A DNA stretch of 37,395 nucleotides from Flavobacterium sp. (GCA_026390995.1 JAPLEX010000050.1:20428-57822), one strand, 5' to 3'. Shown: positions 1 through 9,065, counted from the first letter of the stretch. Made by a program: numbers and translations. The notes: a model not told the origin generated them from the letters alone.

Positions 1-762
1 AAACACCTGCTTTTCGAGGTTTAAAACTTTTATTTTATCCTGCAAATAGGCTACATCCTGCGGTTCACCTTGCCCGTAGATGGACAACGTCCAGCTGGGT
101 TCGTGCTGCGCCACTTTTGCCCAGATTTCAATCAAGTTGTCAAACCCTTTTACAGGAGCCAATCGACCGGCGGCTATGGCTTGTGTTGCAACCAACTCAG
201 CCGAATAGCCTGTTGACGCAATAGGATTGGGAATAACAACTTGCTTCGGTGAATCATAAAAGGCCGTTTCTGAAGCGTTGAGCAAAACCAATTTGGTGTA
301 TTGGCGTTCTACCGCCGATTGAATTAAATGCCCCAACAAGGCAAATCCTTTGGCGTGGGCACGAGCCTGGTGCACAAAATAGCGTGAGGAATGGTATTCT
401 TTAAACTTGGCAATTGTAGAAAATAAAAAAGGGGTCCAATAAAAATCGAAGGCGTAATTACATACCACCAAAAACTGGGGTTTCAATTGACGCAGGATTG
501 CAATCCATTTAAAAATATGGCGCGGAACTTTGGCCAAATTTGCAGGATGTACAAAGGATTTTTCTCGCTTGTAATTGATGTTCAAATCAATCAATTGAAT
601 GTTGGAAGACAAATCGTAACAAGGCGCGTGTTGCTTTTGTTCGGTAGTAAGAATAATAACTTCATACCCCAAAACATCGGCAAAATAATTGGCTTTTTGG
701 GCCATCACCTTTTCGATGCCGCCGTGCAGGTAGATCTGATCGGTTGAAAAAACTATTTTCAT
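1..762 (-). CDS. Glycosyltransferase family 4, C-terminus cut by window edge
   Basis: This open frame is absent from the ORF track because its stop lies outside the window. I translated it from the ATG at 762; it stays open to base 1 (254 codons). It begins MKIVFSTDQIYLHGGIEKV, the GT4 N-terminal loop with the GG-EKV donor-side motif. Near residues 200-235 it has AAGRLAPVKGFDNLI and then IYGQGE, the start of the second Rossmann domain typical of GT4 (GT-B fold) enzymes. The C-terminal EX7E region is not in the window. Its ATG overlaps the stop of the upstream glycosyltransferase gene by 4 bases (ATGA), so the two are translationally coupled. It probably adds a sugar to a lipid-linked polysaccharide repeat unit at the cytoplasmic face. 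Donor and acceptor cannot be told. Confidence 0.85.
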   Translation of the reverse strand, partial: MKIVFSTDQIYLHGGIEKVMAQKANYFADVLGYEVIILTTEQKQHAPCYDLSSNIQLIDLNINYKREKSFVHPANLAKVPRHIFKWIAILRQLKPQFLVVCNYAFDFYWTPFLFSTIAKFKEYHSSRYFVHQARAHAKGFALLGHLIQSAVERQYTKLVLLNASETAFYDSPKQVVIPNPIASTGYSAELVATQAIAAGRLAPVKGFDNLIEIWAKVAQHEPSWTLSIYGQGEPQDVAYLQDKIKVLNLEKQVF

Positions 763-1850
763 ATGGCAAGGGATTTAAAAAGTTCATCCCATTGTTTCAC
801 TACTACTTCGGGTAAATACCGTTTTACATTGATTTTGGCTTGCGCACCCATTTTAAGACGCAATTCACGATTTTCGATGAGCTCCAACAATTTTTGGGTA
901 AATCCATCGGTGTCGTGATTGGAAACCAAAAAACCGTCTTCTCCCGATCGAATAATATCGCTAGGGCCACAGGGACAATCAAAGGAAACACAAGGTACGC
1001 CACAGGCCATGGCTTCAATGAGCACCATGCCAAATCCTTCGAAGCGCGAAGAAAATGCAAACACAGAAGAGGATAAAAAACGTATCGCTATATCGGGATC
1101 GGGTTCAAAAAAGCGAACGCTATTTTCGATATTCAGTTGTTTAGCAAGTTTTTGCAAACTGTGTTGTTCATCAAATTTGCCATACATTTCTAGAATCCAT
1201 TCGGGCTGGGTTTGTTGAATTTGAACCCAACTCTGCAACAAGCGATCAAAACCTTTTTGGTGGGTATGTTTGCCTACAGCAATCACCGTTTTATTGGCAA
1301 GTGCCGATTGGGTTTCGGGATAAAAAGACAAGGGATTAGGAATCACCACTGTATTGGGTAAATTCCACTCGTTTAGGTTGTCATGGGTGAGTACCACAAA
1401 TTTGTCAAAATAACGTCCCAATACATTCATCAACTGCAACTGCAAACTCACGCTAATTTTTTTAAACCAGGACGGATTTGCTCCAAAGGCTATTTGCTTT
1501 GACACATGCCGTTCATACACCAACGGAATTTTGGGCAATAGCAGGGGCAAGAAAAAAGCTTTCAATCCATCGTCACAGACCGAAATTACGTCGGGTTTGA
1601 TCATATCAACCATATTGCGTATGCCACTTATATATTGCCAAACGTAGCGAAATGGATTTCCATTTACGGCTACTTGATGCAGCTTAATCTGCGAACTAAA
1701 CTCGTAAAACAACGCATCTTCTGTCTTATGAAACACCACAATGTGCACCTCATGCCCCAACTGCTCGGCCAAATAACTGGCCTTTACCGACAAAACCCGC
1801 TCGAGTCCGCCGGCCCCTTTGATGCCGTTGGTGATGTATAAAATTTTCAT
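759..1850 (-). CDS. Glycosyltransferase family 4
   Basis: This is a complete GT-B type glycosyltransferase of 363 residues. The ORF track begins at 1901, but I choose the ATG at 1850. The protein then starts MKILYITNGIKGAGGLERV, the usual GT4 N-terminus, and the ATG overlaps the stop of the preceding gene as ATGA. The first Rossmann domain carries GAGGLERV. The second carries VGKHTHQKGFDRLL and, near residue 280, FEGFGMVLIEAMACGVP, which contains the EX7E catalytic/donor-binding motif. It probably transfers a hexose to a growing undecaprenyl-linked oligosaccharide in the cytoplasm. It shares architecture with the next gene (1-762), so the two probably add successive sugars. The specific sugar is unknown. 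Confidence 0.9.
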   Translation of the reverse strand: MKILYITNGIKGAGGLERVLSVKASYLAEQLGHEVHIVVFHKTEDALFYEFSSQIKLHQVAVNGNPFRYVWQYISGIRNMVDMIKPDVISVCDDGLKAFFLPLLLPKIPLVYERHVSKQIAFGANPSWFKKISVSLQLQLMNVLGRYFDKFVVLTHDNLNEWNLPNTVVIPNPLSFYPETQSALANKTVIAVGKHTHQKGFDRLLQSWVQIQQTQPEWILEMYGKFDEQHSLQKLAKQLNIENSVRFFEPDPDIAIRFLSSSVFAFSSRFEGFGMVLIEAMACGVPCVSFDCPCGPSDIIRSGEDGFLVSNHDTDGFTQKLLELIENRELRLKMGAQAKINVKRYLPEVVVKQWDELFKSLAI

Positions 1851-2896
1851 GAGCGAAGCCAATTGGTAAACACATAGCGCTGAAGTGGCAAATATATCCA
1901 ATTAATCAGGTGTGAAAGCAGTAAACACCACGCCAATACCCATAGATAAATTAGAACGGGTTGTTGTGGGGCATAACTCCAGGTTTTGGCAAAACTGGAA
2001 ATCAAAAACAAATGGATGAGCCAAATGTTGGTTGAATGGGTACTCAAATACTGCAGGATTCGTTCAATGACCGCTGACAATTGTAGCGCATTAAATAAAA
2101 ATATAAAAGCTACACCCGTAAACACCGCTACAAATAAACTGGGCACGAAGGCATGGGCGACCATCAGTAACCCAATTAACGTGAGTAAATATGCATTACG
2201 AAAAGGCCATTTGCTTACCCTTTGCATTACCGTTGAATACCATTTTTGGCGAAAAGCAATCGCGCCCAACACAAAAGGAAATACGGCATTGGCCAACATA
2301 TAAGCTTGGTGCCAAAGCAGTTGAATAAACGCAATTTCAGAAATAACAGGAAGTTTTATGCGGGCATAATAGCCGATAGCATACAATACAAAGGCACCAA
2401 TGAATAGAAGATAGGGATTGGCTTTTTCGATTAAGTAAAAAATAACTGGCGCAAGCAAAACCAGCATGGCATAGCAAGAAATGAACCACCAAGCCCCATT
2501 GTAGGAAGAATCCAAGGAAATAAAATTGTAAATAATTTTGCTCCAGCTTCCCGGATATTGATCGGATTTTCCCAATAGAATTCCCAACACAACAGCAAAC
2601 AAAAGCAACACCAACCAGTAATTGAGGTAGAGTTTCAAGACCCGAGTGCGGTTCTGGCGCACAAAAGTGGTTGTATTCTTTTGGTGGGTAATATATAAAC
2701 CATAACCACTGCAAAAACAATAGATCCACACGCAACAATCGCAGAATAAAGAAATGTAATACGTCAGCGGGACTGCACCCATAAACACACTAGGCTGAAA
2801 CAAACCGGTATACTCGCGATTAAACAAATGCAAACACAACATCATCGCAATAGCAATACCTTTGGTGTAATCGGTTTGTTGTTTGCTGAGTTCCAT
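1847..2896 (-). CDS. Membrane acyltransferase, acyltransferase-3 family
   Basis: A 349-residue polytopic membrane protein with about ten hydrophobic segments. The N-terminus, DYTKGIAIAMMLCLHLF, resembles the first membrane segment of acyltransferase-3 (PF01757) proteins, in which a histidine at its end (here about residue 23) is important. The family moves acetyl or other acyl groups from the cytoplasm to sugars, in O-antigen, capsule and Nod-factor pathways. The gene sits one base after the pyruvyl-transferase-like gene and overlaps the next glycosyltransferase by ATGA, so it belongs to the polysaccharide operon. An acetyl decoration of the exported glycan is the likely role. The family call rests on topology and the N-terminal motif, so it is good but not certain. 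A Wzy-like polymerase is a less likely alternative. Confidence 0.75.
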   Translation of the reverse strand: MELSKQQTDYTKGIAIAMMLCLHLFNREYTGLFQPSVFMGAVPLTYYISLFCDCCVWIYCFCSGYGLYITHQKNTTTFVRQNRTRVLKLYLNYWLVLLLFAVVLGILLGKSDQYPGSWSKIIYNFISLDSSYNGAWWFISCYAMLVLLAPVIFYLIEKANPYLLFIGAFVLYAIGYYARIKLPVISEIAFIQLLWHQAYMLANAVFPFVLGAIAFRQKWYSTVMQRVSKWPFRNAYLLTLIGLLMVAHAFVPSLFVAVFTGVAFIFLFNALQLSAVIERILQYLSTHSTNIWLIHLFLISSFAKTWSYAPQQPVLIYLWVLAWCLLLSHLINWIYLPLQRYVFTNWLRS

Positions 2897-2897
2897 C

Positions 2898-4016
2898 TTA
2901 GTTTGGGATTATCGAAGACAAAGCGGCAGTTAAAAATTCCTGAGAGCGCTGTTTGGCTGTGGCTAATTTTACGGCAACACCAGCGTATTCTATTGGCGCC
3001 AATGCTACTTCGCAATCTTCTAGACTGTTCACCAACAAGGGAGACAAATCGAGCGAGGCCAACAAATCACGCATGCGGGTATTTATTTTTTCGGCGCGGT
3101 TAAACACCATAAAGGGCTTTTGAAAAATGAGCGAAAAGGCCACCGCATGAAACGAATTGGTGAGCACCAACTCGGCACCATGCACCAGCGACAAAAACAC
3201 ATCAGGTCCGTGCATATAGAAATTTTTATTGGCGTAGCGGATATTTTTATTCACTGTATAAATCTGAAGCCCTCGCGCTTTGGCTTGTTGCAAAGCAAAC
3301 TCCCGCAGGGTTGCATTGGTATCAAAATCGTACACAAAAATGTATCGGGCAGTAAATGGCTTCAAGAAGCTTTCCCAATAGGCCGGTTCGACCAAAAAAA
3401 CAGGATCCAAAACCTGGGTGACGTTTTCTATTCCTAAATCTTGAACCAGTTGTACTCCCGAGGCTTCTCGCACCGAAACCCAATCCAATCGACTGATTTT
3501 TTCGCGCACAAAGTCTTGAAGAGTTGGGTCAATGGCATCAATGGCAAAACTCGCCGCATAGGATATTTTGAGTTTGTCTTGTGGCACAAAATCCAGGTAG
3601 AAAGCGGGATCCTTGCCGTTCTGAAAATAGGAATTCCACACCTGATCGCTGCCGCAAATGTAGGCATCGGCTTCGGGCAAATTGTTTTTGAGCGCTTCGT
3701 TGCTCGTATATTTTCCGGGATGAATACGCAATGTTTTGGATTCAAAGGCATCAAAACGCCATTTGCGTTGGCGATTCCATAGATTAGAAGGAAACTTGAG
3801 TACCCAATATACTACTTTTAAAATGATATTTTTAGCAAACATTGAATTGCTCACTTTGGTCCATTTGAAATGCTGGTTCAAATAATCGGGTGTGTAATTG
3901 ATGGTCTCGGCCTCAAAACCCATCGCCTCCAACTGCTTGAGCAAGGCCAATTGCTGCAAAGTCGCGCCGTGGTTGTAGACGTTGTGACAGGTGATTGTGA
4001 GAATTTTGCGCGGCAT
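2898..4016 (-). CDS. Polysaccharide pyruvyl transferase family protein
   Basis: A soluble 372-residue protein. The N-terminus, ILTITCHNVYNHGATLQQLALLKQLEAMG, is the hallmark of the polysaccharide pyruvyl transferase family (PF04230; CsaB/WcaK-like). Further motifs fit: ICGSDQVWNSYF near residue 120 and VLTNSFHAVAFSLIFQKPF in the C-terminal half, where the conserved S-H pair lies. Known members use phosphoenolpyruvate to put a pyruvate ketal on a sugar, adding negative charge. In Bacteroidota, several family members instead behave like glycosyltransferases, so substrate assignment is uncertain. The gene lies between the SGNH gene and the acyltransferase gene with gaps of one base on each side, in line with co-translation in a glycan-modification block. 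Confidence 0.85.
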   Translation of the reverse strand: MPRKILTITCHNVYNHGATLQQLALLKQLEAMGFEAETINYTPDYLNQHFKWTKVSNSMFAKNIILKVVYWVLKFPSNLWNRQRKWRFDAFESKTLRIHPGKYTSNEALKNNLPEADAYICGSDQVWNSYFQNGKDPAFYLDFVPQDKLKISYAASFAIDAIDPTLQDFVREKISRLDWVSVREASGVQLVQDLGIENVTQVLDPVFLVEPAYWESFLKPFTARYIFVYDFDTNATLREFALQQAKARGLQIYTVNKNIRYANKNFYMHGPDVFLSLVHGAELVLTNSFHAVAFSLIFQKPFMVFNRAEKINTRMRDLLASLDLSPLLVNSLEDCEVALAPIEYAGVAVKLATAKQRSQEFLTAALSSIIPN

Positions 4017-4017
4017 A

Positions 4018-4950
4018 TTAACGAATGGAATTTGCAGGTAAAAATAGCGCTTGTTGACGAATAAATTGCGCTAGATCAGCCGTAAACAACTGTGCTCCCG
4101 ATTGGCGCAAATGATGTTTATCATTGAAATAAACCGCATTTTTATAACGTGAATCTGCCGAATTGTAACGCATCAAATACGCGCGATGTGCCGCCAATTG
4201 TTGCATTCTCGCATAAAAAGCGGGAGAAGGCGCATAAAAATTGGGTGGAAAAACCAACACAACTTGGGTGTTTGCTTTTTCGCAAGCGTGTAAAAATTGG
4301 TCGAAATAATACCGTTTGGAGGCAAATTCTTTTTGCGGATCATAGAGCGGAATGGCCGTATCAAATTTTTTCGTAAATCCAGCCATCTGTGTAGTTATGG
4401 GCATCGAACCACATGCAAGTGGCGTATCAAGTGGCGATGGTTTTCGGTGCCGCAAATCAAAATTACTTTTGTTGAGTTGATGCAAAATAAAGAGTTCCGA
4501 TAGGTATTTGTTTTTTTCGCCCTTGCGAATGAGCTCCTCTCGCACAGCGGGGTATTTCACCAAGGGATACAAGCGATCCAAGCGGTAGCGTACATTCTCG
4601 GAGGCCGCCACTTCGGTATTTTCATCCATTACCAACAACACCAATTTGGGTTTTTGGTAGTTCAAAACCTGTTGCAACACAAAATATTGAAATTCAATAT
4701 CGCCACCGGGATAAGAAAGATTATATACGTTTTGCTGCAGCGAATCACCAAGCTGAGACGCAATTACATCTCGGGCACCGCGGGAGGAACCAAATACAAA
4801 CACATCGGCTTTCAACTTTTTTTGAAGAACCTGTTCCAAGCGTTGATCAACTTCGAGCTGGGGCACATAATTTCTGAGCACAATCAAGCAGCGATCGATT
4901 GCCAAAAACAGCAAGCCAAAACAAAGCAATTGTGTGAGAAATTTTTTCAT
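4018..4950 (-). CDS. SGNH-hydrolase-like partner of MBOAT acyltransferase
   Basis: A 310-residue protein with one N-terminal hydrophobic segment (residues about 4-20), so it is probably anchored in the inner membrane with its domain in the periplasm. Residues 51-60 read FVFGSSRGAR, a block-I SGNH nucleophile context (G-S-S). Near residue 277 the sequence NDKHHLRQSG resembles the D-x-x-H block V. Family knowledge: such proteins (AlgJ/AlgX, DltD, PatB types) accept an acyl group moved across the membrane by an MBOAT protein and place it on the glycan. The start codon shares a base with the stop of the MBOAT gene (TAATG), which strongly supports joint action. Overall identity to named families is low, so the exact acyl group and acceptor are inferred only in outline. 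Confidence 0.7.
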   Translation of the reverse strand: MKKFLTQLLCFGLLFLAIDRCLIVLRNYVPQLEVDQRLEQVLQKKLKADVFVFGSSRGARDVIASQLGDSLQQNVYNLSYPGGDIEFQYFVLQQVLNYQKPKLVLLVMDENTEVAASENVRYRLDRLYPLVKYPAVREELIRKGEKNKYLSELFILHQLNKSNFDLRHRKPSPLDTPLACGSMPITTQMAGFTKKFDTAIPLYDPQKEFASKRYYFDQFLHACEKANTQVVLVFPPNFYAPSPAFYARMQQLAAHRAYLMRYNSADSRYKNAVYFNDKHHLRQSGAQLFTADLAQFIRQQALFLPANSIR

Positions 4951-6413
4951 TAAAACTGGAAATAAATAAAGGTTTGCTCCTCACCCGAAAACTGAAACAA
5001 GCATCCGATTAACACTAAATACAATACCCAGCGCACCCATCTCGGCTTAGAAAAGGCCAGTTTCTCCAAGGCATAATTGGCTGTTCTGCCCTCCCACTCG
5101 ATCAACAAAAACACCAACAATACCACAAAAACCAACGGTGGCTTTACTTCGGGTATGCTCAACACCGATTTGGAACAGATAGTGGCGATATAATCAAACG
5201 CGTGAGAAACCGATTTGGCCCTGAAAAAGATCCAAGCCAAAACAGTCAAACCAAAGGTGAGCAAGACTTGCATGGTTTCTTTCAGGGTAGGAAAAACACG
5301 CCCCTGTGCTACAATAGCCAAATGTGTTCGGTTGGTTTTGACAATGATAGAAGGCAAAATATACAAAGCATTTAAAGCGCCCCAAATGAGGAAAGTCCAA
5401 TTGGCTCCGTGCCAAAATCCGCTGACAATAAAAATGATGAGTGTGTTTCGGATGCGCATCCAAGTTCCGCCTTGACTTCCGCCTAAGGGGATGTACAAAT
5501 AATCTTTAAACCAGGACGAAAGCGAAATGTGCCAACGGCGCCAAAACTCGGCAATGTCGCGCGAGAAATAGGGAAATTTAAAATTTTGCAATAATTCGAT
5601 GCCAAACAAACGGGCGGTACCCAAAGCAATATCGGAATAGCCTGAAAAATCGCCGTAAATCTGGAAGGCAAATAAGACTGCGCCTACTATAAGTGTACTT
5701 CCGCTGTAGGTGTCGCTGTGATCAAAAATGAGATTGGCATAGTGGGCGCAACTGTCGGCAATGATGATTTTTTTGCATAAGCCCCACAAAATTTGACGCA
5801 AACCATCGACCGCTTGGGTGTAGTTGAACTTTCGTTCTTTCTTGAGTTGCGGCAGTAAATGCGTGGCGCGTTCTTGCGGCAGTAAATGCGTGGCGCGTTC
5901 AATAGGCCCAGCCACCAACAACGGGAAGAAACTCACAAACACAGCATAATCTATGGGGTTTTTCTCGGGAACGATGCGGTCTTTGTATACGTCAATCACA
6001 TAAGAAAGTCCGTGAAAGGTATAAAAGGAAATACCTACAGGCAATATTACACTTAAAGTCCAAGTATCAATCGCAATGCCAAATTGGCCAAGTCCGGCGG
6101 AAAAGGAATCGACAAAGAAATTGTAATATTTAAAAAATCCTAAAAACCCCAAATTGAGCCCGATGCTGGTCCAAAACCATAATTTCTTCAAACCGGGACT
6201 TTTGGCCTGGTAAATTTGCAAACCCGAATAATAATCCAAAAAAGTAGAAAAGGCTAAAAGTCCTAAAAATCGCACGTCCCAACAGCCGTAAAAAAAGTAA
6301 CTCGCCACCAATAACAAGCCGTTTTGCAGGCGGTACGTTTTGTTGCACACAAACCAATATAGCAAGAAAACTAGAGGAAGAAATAGCGCAAAAGACAGTG
6401 AATTGAATAGCAT
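4950..6413 (-). CDS. MBOAT O-acyltransferase (AlgI/DltB-like)
   Basis: A 487-residue polytopic membrane-bound O-acyltransferase. Visible motifs are FFKYYNFF (about 93-100), AGPIERATHLLPQ (168-180), FWRRWHISLSSWFKDYLYIPLGG (290-312) and GFWHGANWTFLIWG (332-345). The last contains the catalytic histidine of the family. AlgI, PatA and DltB homologues pass acetyl or alanyl groups across the inner membrane to a periplasmic partner. The adjacent SGNH gene (4018-4950) is that partner here. The segment ERATHLLPQ occurs twice in a row (residues 172-180 and 181-189) from an exact 27-base duplication. Relatives I recall have one copy, so the usual length would be about 478. The repeat is in frame and lies between membrane motifs, so function may survive. 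Confidence 0.93.
   Translation of the reverse strand: MLFNSLSFALFLPLVFLLYWFVCNKTYRLQNGLLLVASYFFYGCWDVRFLGLLAFSTFLDYYSGLQIYQAKSPGLKKLWFWTSIGLNLGFLGFFKYYNFFVDSFSAGLGQFGIAIDTWTLSVILPVGISFYTFHGLSYVIDVYKDRIVPEKNPIDYAVFVSFFPLLVAGPIERATHLLPQERATHLLPQLKKERKFNYTQAVDGLRQILWGLCKKIIIADSCAHYANLIFDHSDTYSGSTLIVGAVLFAFQIYGDFSGYSDIALGTARLFGIELLQNFKFPYFSRDIAEFWRRWHISLSSWFKDYLYIPLGGSQGGTWMRIRNTLIIFIVSGFWHGANWTFLIWGALNALYILPSIIVKTNRTHLAIVAQGRVFPTLKETMQVLLTFGLTVLAWIFFRAKSVSHAFDYIATICSKSVLSIPEVKPPLVFVVLLVFLLIEWEGRTANYALEKLAFSKPRWVRWVLYLVLIGCLFQFSGEEQTFIYFQF
5847..5900. repeat. Exact 27-bp tandem duplication inside MBOAT gene
   Basis: The unit TTGCGGCAGTAAATGCGTGG plus CGCGTTC occurs at 5847-5873 and again at 5874-5900 with no mismatch. 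It encodes ERATHLLPQ twice on the minus strand and keeps the frame. The absence of divergence between the copies points to a very recent event or an assembly error. Confidence 0.97.
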
Positions 6414-6468
6414 AAATACTGCGTAAATATCAATTGTTCAAAATACAGAAACGAATATAGTATTTATT

Positions 6469-7992
6469 TTAGTCGACTGGCGGGATCGACTTTTTTTTCT
6501 TGTAAAACGGGAGGAACTCCAACACGGTTTGTCTTTCAAATGCATTGAGTCCAAACTTATACATGATTGCTGAAAATAACATCACAAATAAAACTATTTT
6601 GAGCACTAAATTGAACCAATTTGCTCCCGGCAAAAAGTTGAGCCAATAGCCCAAAAACAACAAGAACAAAAAGGCGGGTACGATTCCTGTGCTCACTTCT
6701 TTAAAAAATCGACCCAATTCGAGCTTGAGTACGCGTGTAAAATAGACATTCATCACCACTTGGCTAATGATCCATCCCAAGGTGGAGCCAAACAGCAAAC
6801 CCAAACTGCCATAGGCGGGAACTAAATAGGCGCCAAACCCAGTGCCCAACACCACAAAGAAAATGTAAGTGAGGGACTTAAAATAAAACCGATTGGTGGC
6901 TTCGAGTATCGAATTGGCAAAGGTTTGCACCAAAGGCACCGTATAGGAAACCATAATGGTAAACGCAATAATCCAGGAATCGCTGTAGGTTTTGCCTACC
7001 CACAAGAAAACAAATTGTTGTCCAAACAAGAAAAATCCGCCCAAGATGAGCAACAAAATGAGCAGCGAAAAACGACCGATTTTAATCATCATCGAAGTGA
7101 GTTCGGCCGGGGATGCATCGTGCACGGTCATCTTGGTGGCACGCGGTAAAAACACACTCGAAATGGCCGCCGAAAATGCACCGTAATAGGTGCCCAGCAT
7201 GATGCCAACTCCATAGATAGCCACAGCCGTAGTACCCGAAAGCATGCCCAGCACTACCTGACCAAATCGCCATTGAAACTGCCCCACGATGGCATAGACA
7301 AAAATCCAAACTGAATAAGAAAATATGGTTTTAACCAAGGGAAATTCAAATACGTGCAACTTTATTTTTACCCGCAATTTTCGAAACACATAATAAGCAC
7401 TGATGACAATCACCAGCAAATTAAGTATAGTGTCCAAAACCACTATCGATATTGCGTCTCCACCTTTCCACAAGAGCGCAACCACCATCACCGAACGCAG
7501 AACATACTCCGAGATTTTAAGTGCACGAGGAAATACAAATTGTTCGTAGGCCGAGCAAATCGCAGCAAAAGCGCCACCCGGCAATTCAAAGGCCAAATTA
7601 AAAATCAAGATGGCAAACATGAGCTTGGCTTTGCTCATTTCGGCTGGGGTTAACTTAGGGAATAAGGTGTCTAGGTTAAAATAAAGTGCAATCCCTGCCA
7701 CTACAATTAGTGCTGAAATGGCGGCATAAATAAGCAAGGAAGTCGCTAGGAAATTTTCTTCGCCAGTTTTGTCGTTTTGGGCGCGGTATCTGGCAACAAA
7801 ACGGATGATGGTGTTGTTGAGGCCAAAATCCAACACCCCAATGTAGGCAATTAAAGACCCAATTAAGGTATATAATCCGTACTCGGAATCACCTAATTTG
7901 TGAATTATGTAGGGCGTGAGCAACAAGCCAATTCCATTGGTCAAGAAAATGGAAAGATAGGAAAGTAAGGCTCCTTTTTTGAGTTGGCTCAT
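6469..7992 (-). CDS. Polysaccharide flippase, Wzx/MOP superfamily
   Basis: A 507-residue integral membrane protein with 12-14 hydrophobic segments. The N-terminus, KGALLSYLSIFLTNGIGLLLTPYIIHKLGDSEYGLYTLIGSL, is typical of Polysacc_synt/Wzx proteins, including the L-G-x-x-x-Y-G-x-Y signature. It is followed by DFGLNNTIIRFVARYRA, also common to the group. Wzx proteins flip undecaprenyl-diphosphate-linked repeat units across the inner membrane. The gene lies in the middle of the polysaccharide locus, between rfbB and the modification genes, with 22 bases to rfbB and 55 bases to the MBOAT gene. No Wzy polymerase is recognisable in the window. The length is normal and the C-terminus is lysine-rich. 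Confidence 0.88.
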   Translation of the reverse strand: MSQLKKGALLSYLSIFLTNGIGLLLTPYIIHKLGDSEYGLYTLIGSLIAYIGVLDFGLNNTIIRFVARYRAQNDKTGEENFLATSLLIYAAISALIVVAGIALYFNLDTLFPKLTPAEMSKAKLMFAILIFNLAFELPGGAFAAICSAYEQFVFPRALKISEYVLRSVMVVALLWKGGDAISIVVLDTILNLLVIVISAYYVFRKLRVKIKLHVFEFPLVKTIFSYSVWIFVYAIVGQFQWRFGQVVLGMLSGTTAVAIYGVGIMLGTYYGAFSAAISSVFLPRATKMTVHDASPAELTSMMIKIGRFSLLILLLILGGFFLFGQQFVFLWVGKTYSDSWIIAFTIMVSYTVPLVQTFANSILEATNRFYFKSLTYIFFVVLGTGFGAYLVPAYGSLGLLFGSTLGWIISQVVMNVYFTRVLKLELGRFFKEVSTGIVPAFLFLLFLGYWLNFLPGANWFNLVLKIVLFVMLFSAIMYKFGLNAFERQTVLEFLPFYKKKKSIPPVD

Positions 7993-8014
7993 ACCCGATT
8001 AGTTGGTTATATCA

Positions 8015-9061
8015 CTACGAATACTGGCTGGCATAATAGTTTTGGTAGGCGCCCGACGTTACATTTTTGAGCCATTCTTCATTGGCCAAATACCAATCAA
8101 TGGTGCGGGCTAAGCCTTGTTCAAAAGTGACCGAGGGTTTCCAACCCAATTCGGTGTTGATTTTGGAGGCATCAATCGCATAACGCAAATCGTGTCCCGG
8201 ACGGTCTTTTACATAAGTAATCAACTCGGCCGATTCGCCTGCGGTGCGTCCTAATTTTTTATCCATTAGCTCGCACAACAATTTGACCAAATCGATGTTT
8301 TGCCATTCGTTGAATCCGCCAATATTATAGGTGTCGTGATTTTTTCCTTCGTGAAACACCAAATCAATGGCAGCCGCATGGTCTTCGACAAACAACCAAT
8401 CGCGGGTATATTTGCCATCGCCATAAACGGGCAATGGTTTTTTCTCGATGATGTTATGGATGAATAACGGAATTAATTTTTCCGGAAAGTGATTCGGTCC
8501 GTAATTGTTGGAACAATTGGTAATCACATAAGGCAAACCATAGGTCTCGCCATAGGCTCGCACAAAATGATCGGAACTGGCTTTGGAGGCCGAGTAGGGT
8601 GAATTCGGATCGTAGGCCGTAGTTTCGGTAAACAAACCTTGAGCGCCCAAGGAACCATAGACCTCATCGGTACTGATGTGGTAAAATCGTTTACCGCTAA
8701 AATCGTTGGCCCATATTCTTTTGGCTGCATTCAGTAAATTCATGGTGCCAATTACATTGGTTTTCACGAAAGCCAATGGATCGGTTATGGAACGATCGAC
8801 ATGCGATTCGGCGGCCAAATGCAATACGCCCTCAAATTGATGAGTAGTAAACAACTGATCAATGAAATCAGCATCGACGATATCGCCTTTTACAAAGGTA
8901 TAATTGGGTGCGTCTTGTATGTCGGCAATGTTTTCGAGGTTGCCCGCATAGGTCAAGGCATCTAAATTGTAAATGTGGTAATTCGGGTATTTGGTAACAA
9001 ATCTTCGCAGCACGTGTGATCCAATAAATCCGGCTCCTCCAGTGATTAATATCTTTTTCAT
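8015..9061 (-). CDS. rfbB: dTDP-glucose 4,6-dehydratase
   Basis: A 348-residue extended short-chain dehydrogenase. I use the ATG at 9061 rather than 9079. The protein then starts [16 protein letters not shown], and the start falls just after the stop of the preceding gene instead of inside it. Visible motifs are the NAD-binding [23 protein letters not shown] (specific for RmlB), STDEVYGSLG with the catalytic D-E pair, the YSASK catalytic YxxxK, and NNYGPNHFPEKLIPLFI. The enzyme converts dTDP-glucose to dTDP-4-keto-6-deoxyglucose, the branch point for rhamnose, fucosamine and quinovosamine type sugars. The partner genes rfbA, rfbC and rfbD are not in the window, so the final 6-deoxysugar is unknown. 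Confidence 0.95.
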   Translation of the reverse strand: MKKILITGGAGFIGSHVLRRFVTKYPNYHIYNLDALTYAGNLENIADIQDAPNYTFVKGDIVDADFIDQLFTTHQFEGVLHLAAESHVDRSITDPLAFVKTNVIGTMNLLNAAKRIWANDFSGKRFYHISTDEVYGSLGAQGLFTETTAYDPNSPYSASKASSDHFVRAYGETYGLPYVITNCSNNYGPNHFPEKLIPLFIHNIIEKKPLPVYGDGKYTRDWLFVEDHAAAIDLVFHEGKNHDTYNIGGFNEWQNIDLVKLLCELMDKKLGRTAGESAELITYVKDRPGHDLRYAIDASKINTELGWKPSVTFEQGLARTIDWYLANEEWLKNVTSGAYQNYYASQYS

Positions 9062-9065
9062 CTGC

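Noticed and set aside
487-747. Plus-strand 86-residue ORF at the left edge
   Set aside because: It is antisense to the partial glycosyltransferase, whose minus-strand translation shows clear GT4 motifs over the same bases.
1851-1901. Upstream 17-codon extension of the glycosyltransferase gene (track start 1901)
   Set aside because: The extension lies inside the upstream acyltransferase gene. The ATG at 1850 gives the conserved MKILYITNG start and an ATGA overlap.
2337-2738. Minus-strand 133-residue ORF
   Set aside because: It lies inside the acyltransferase-3 gene in another frame and has no family features.
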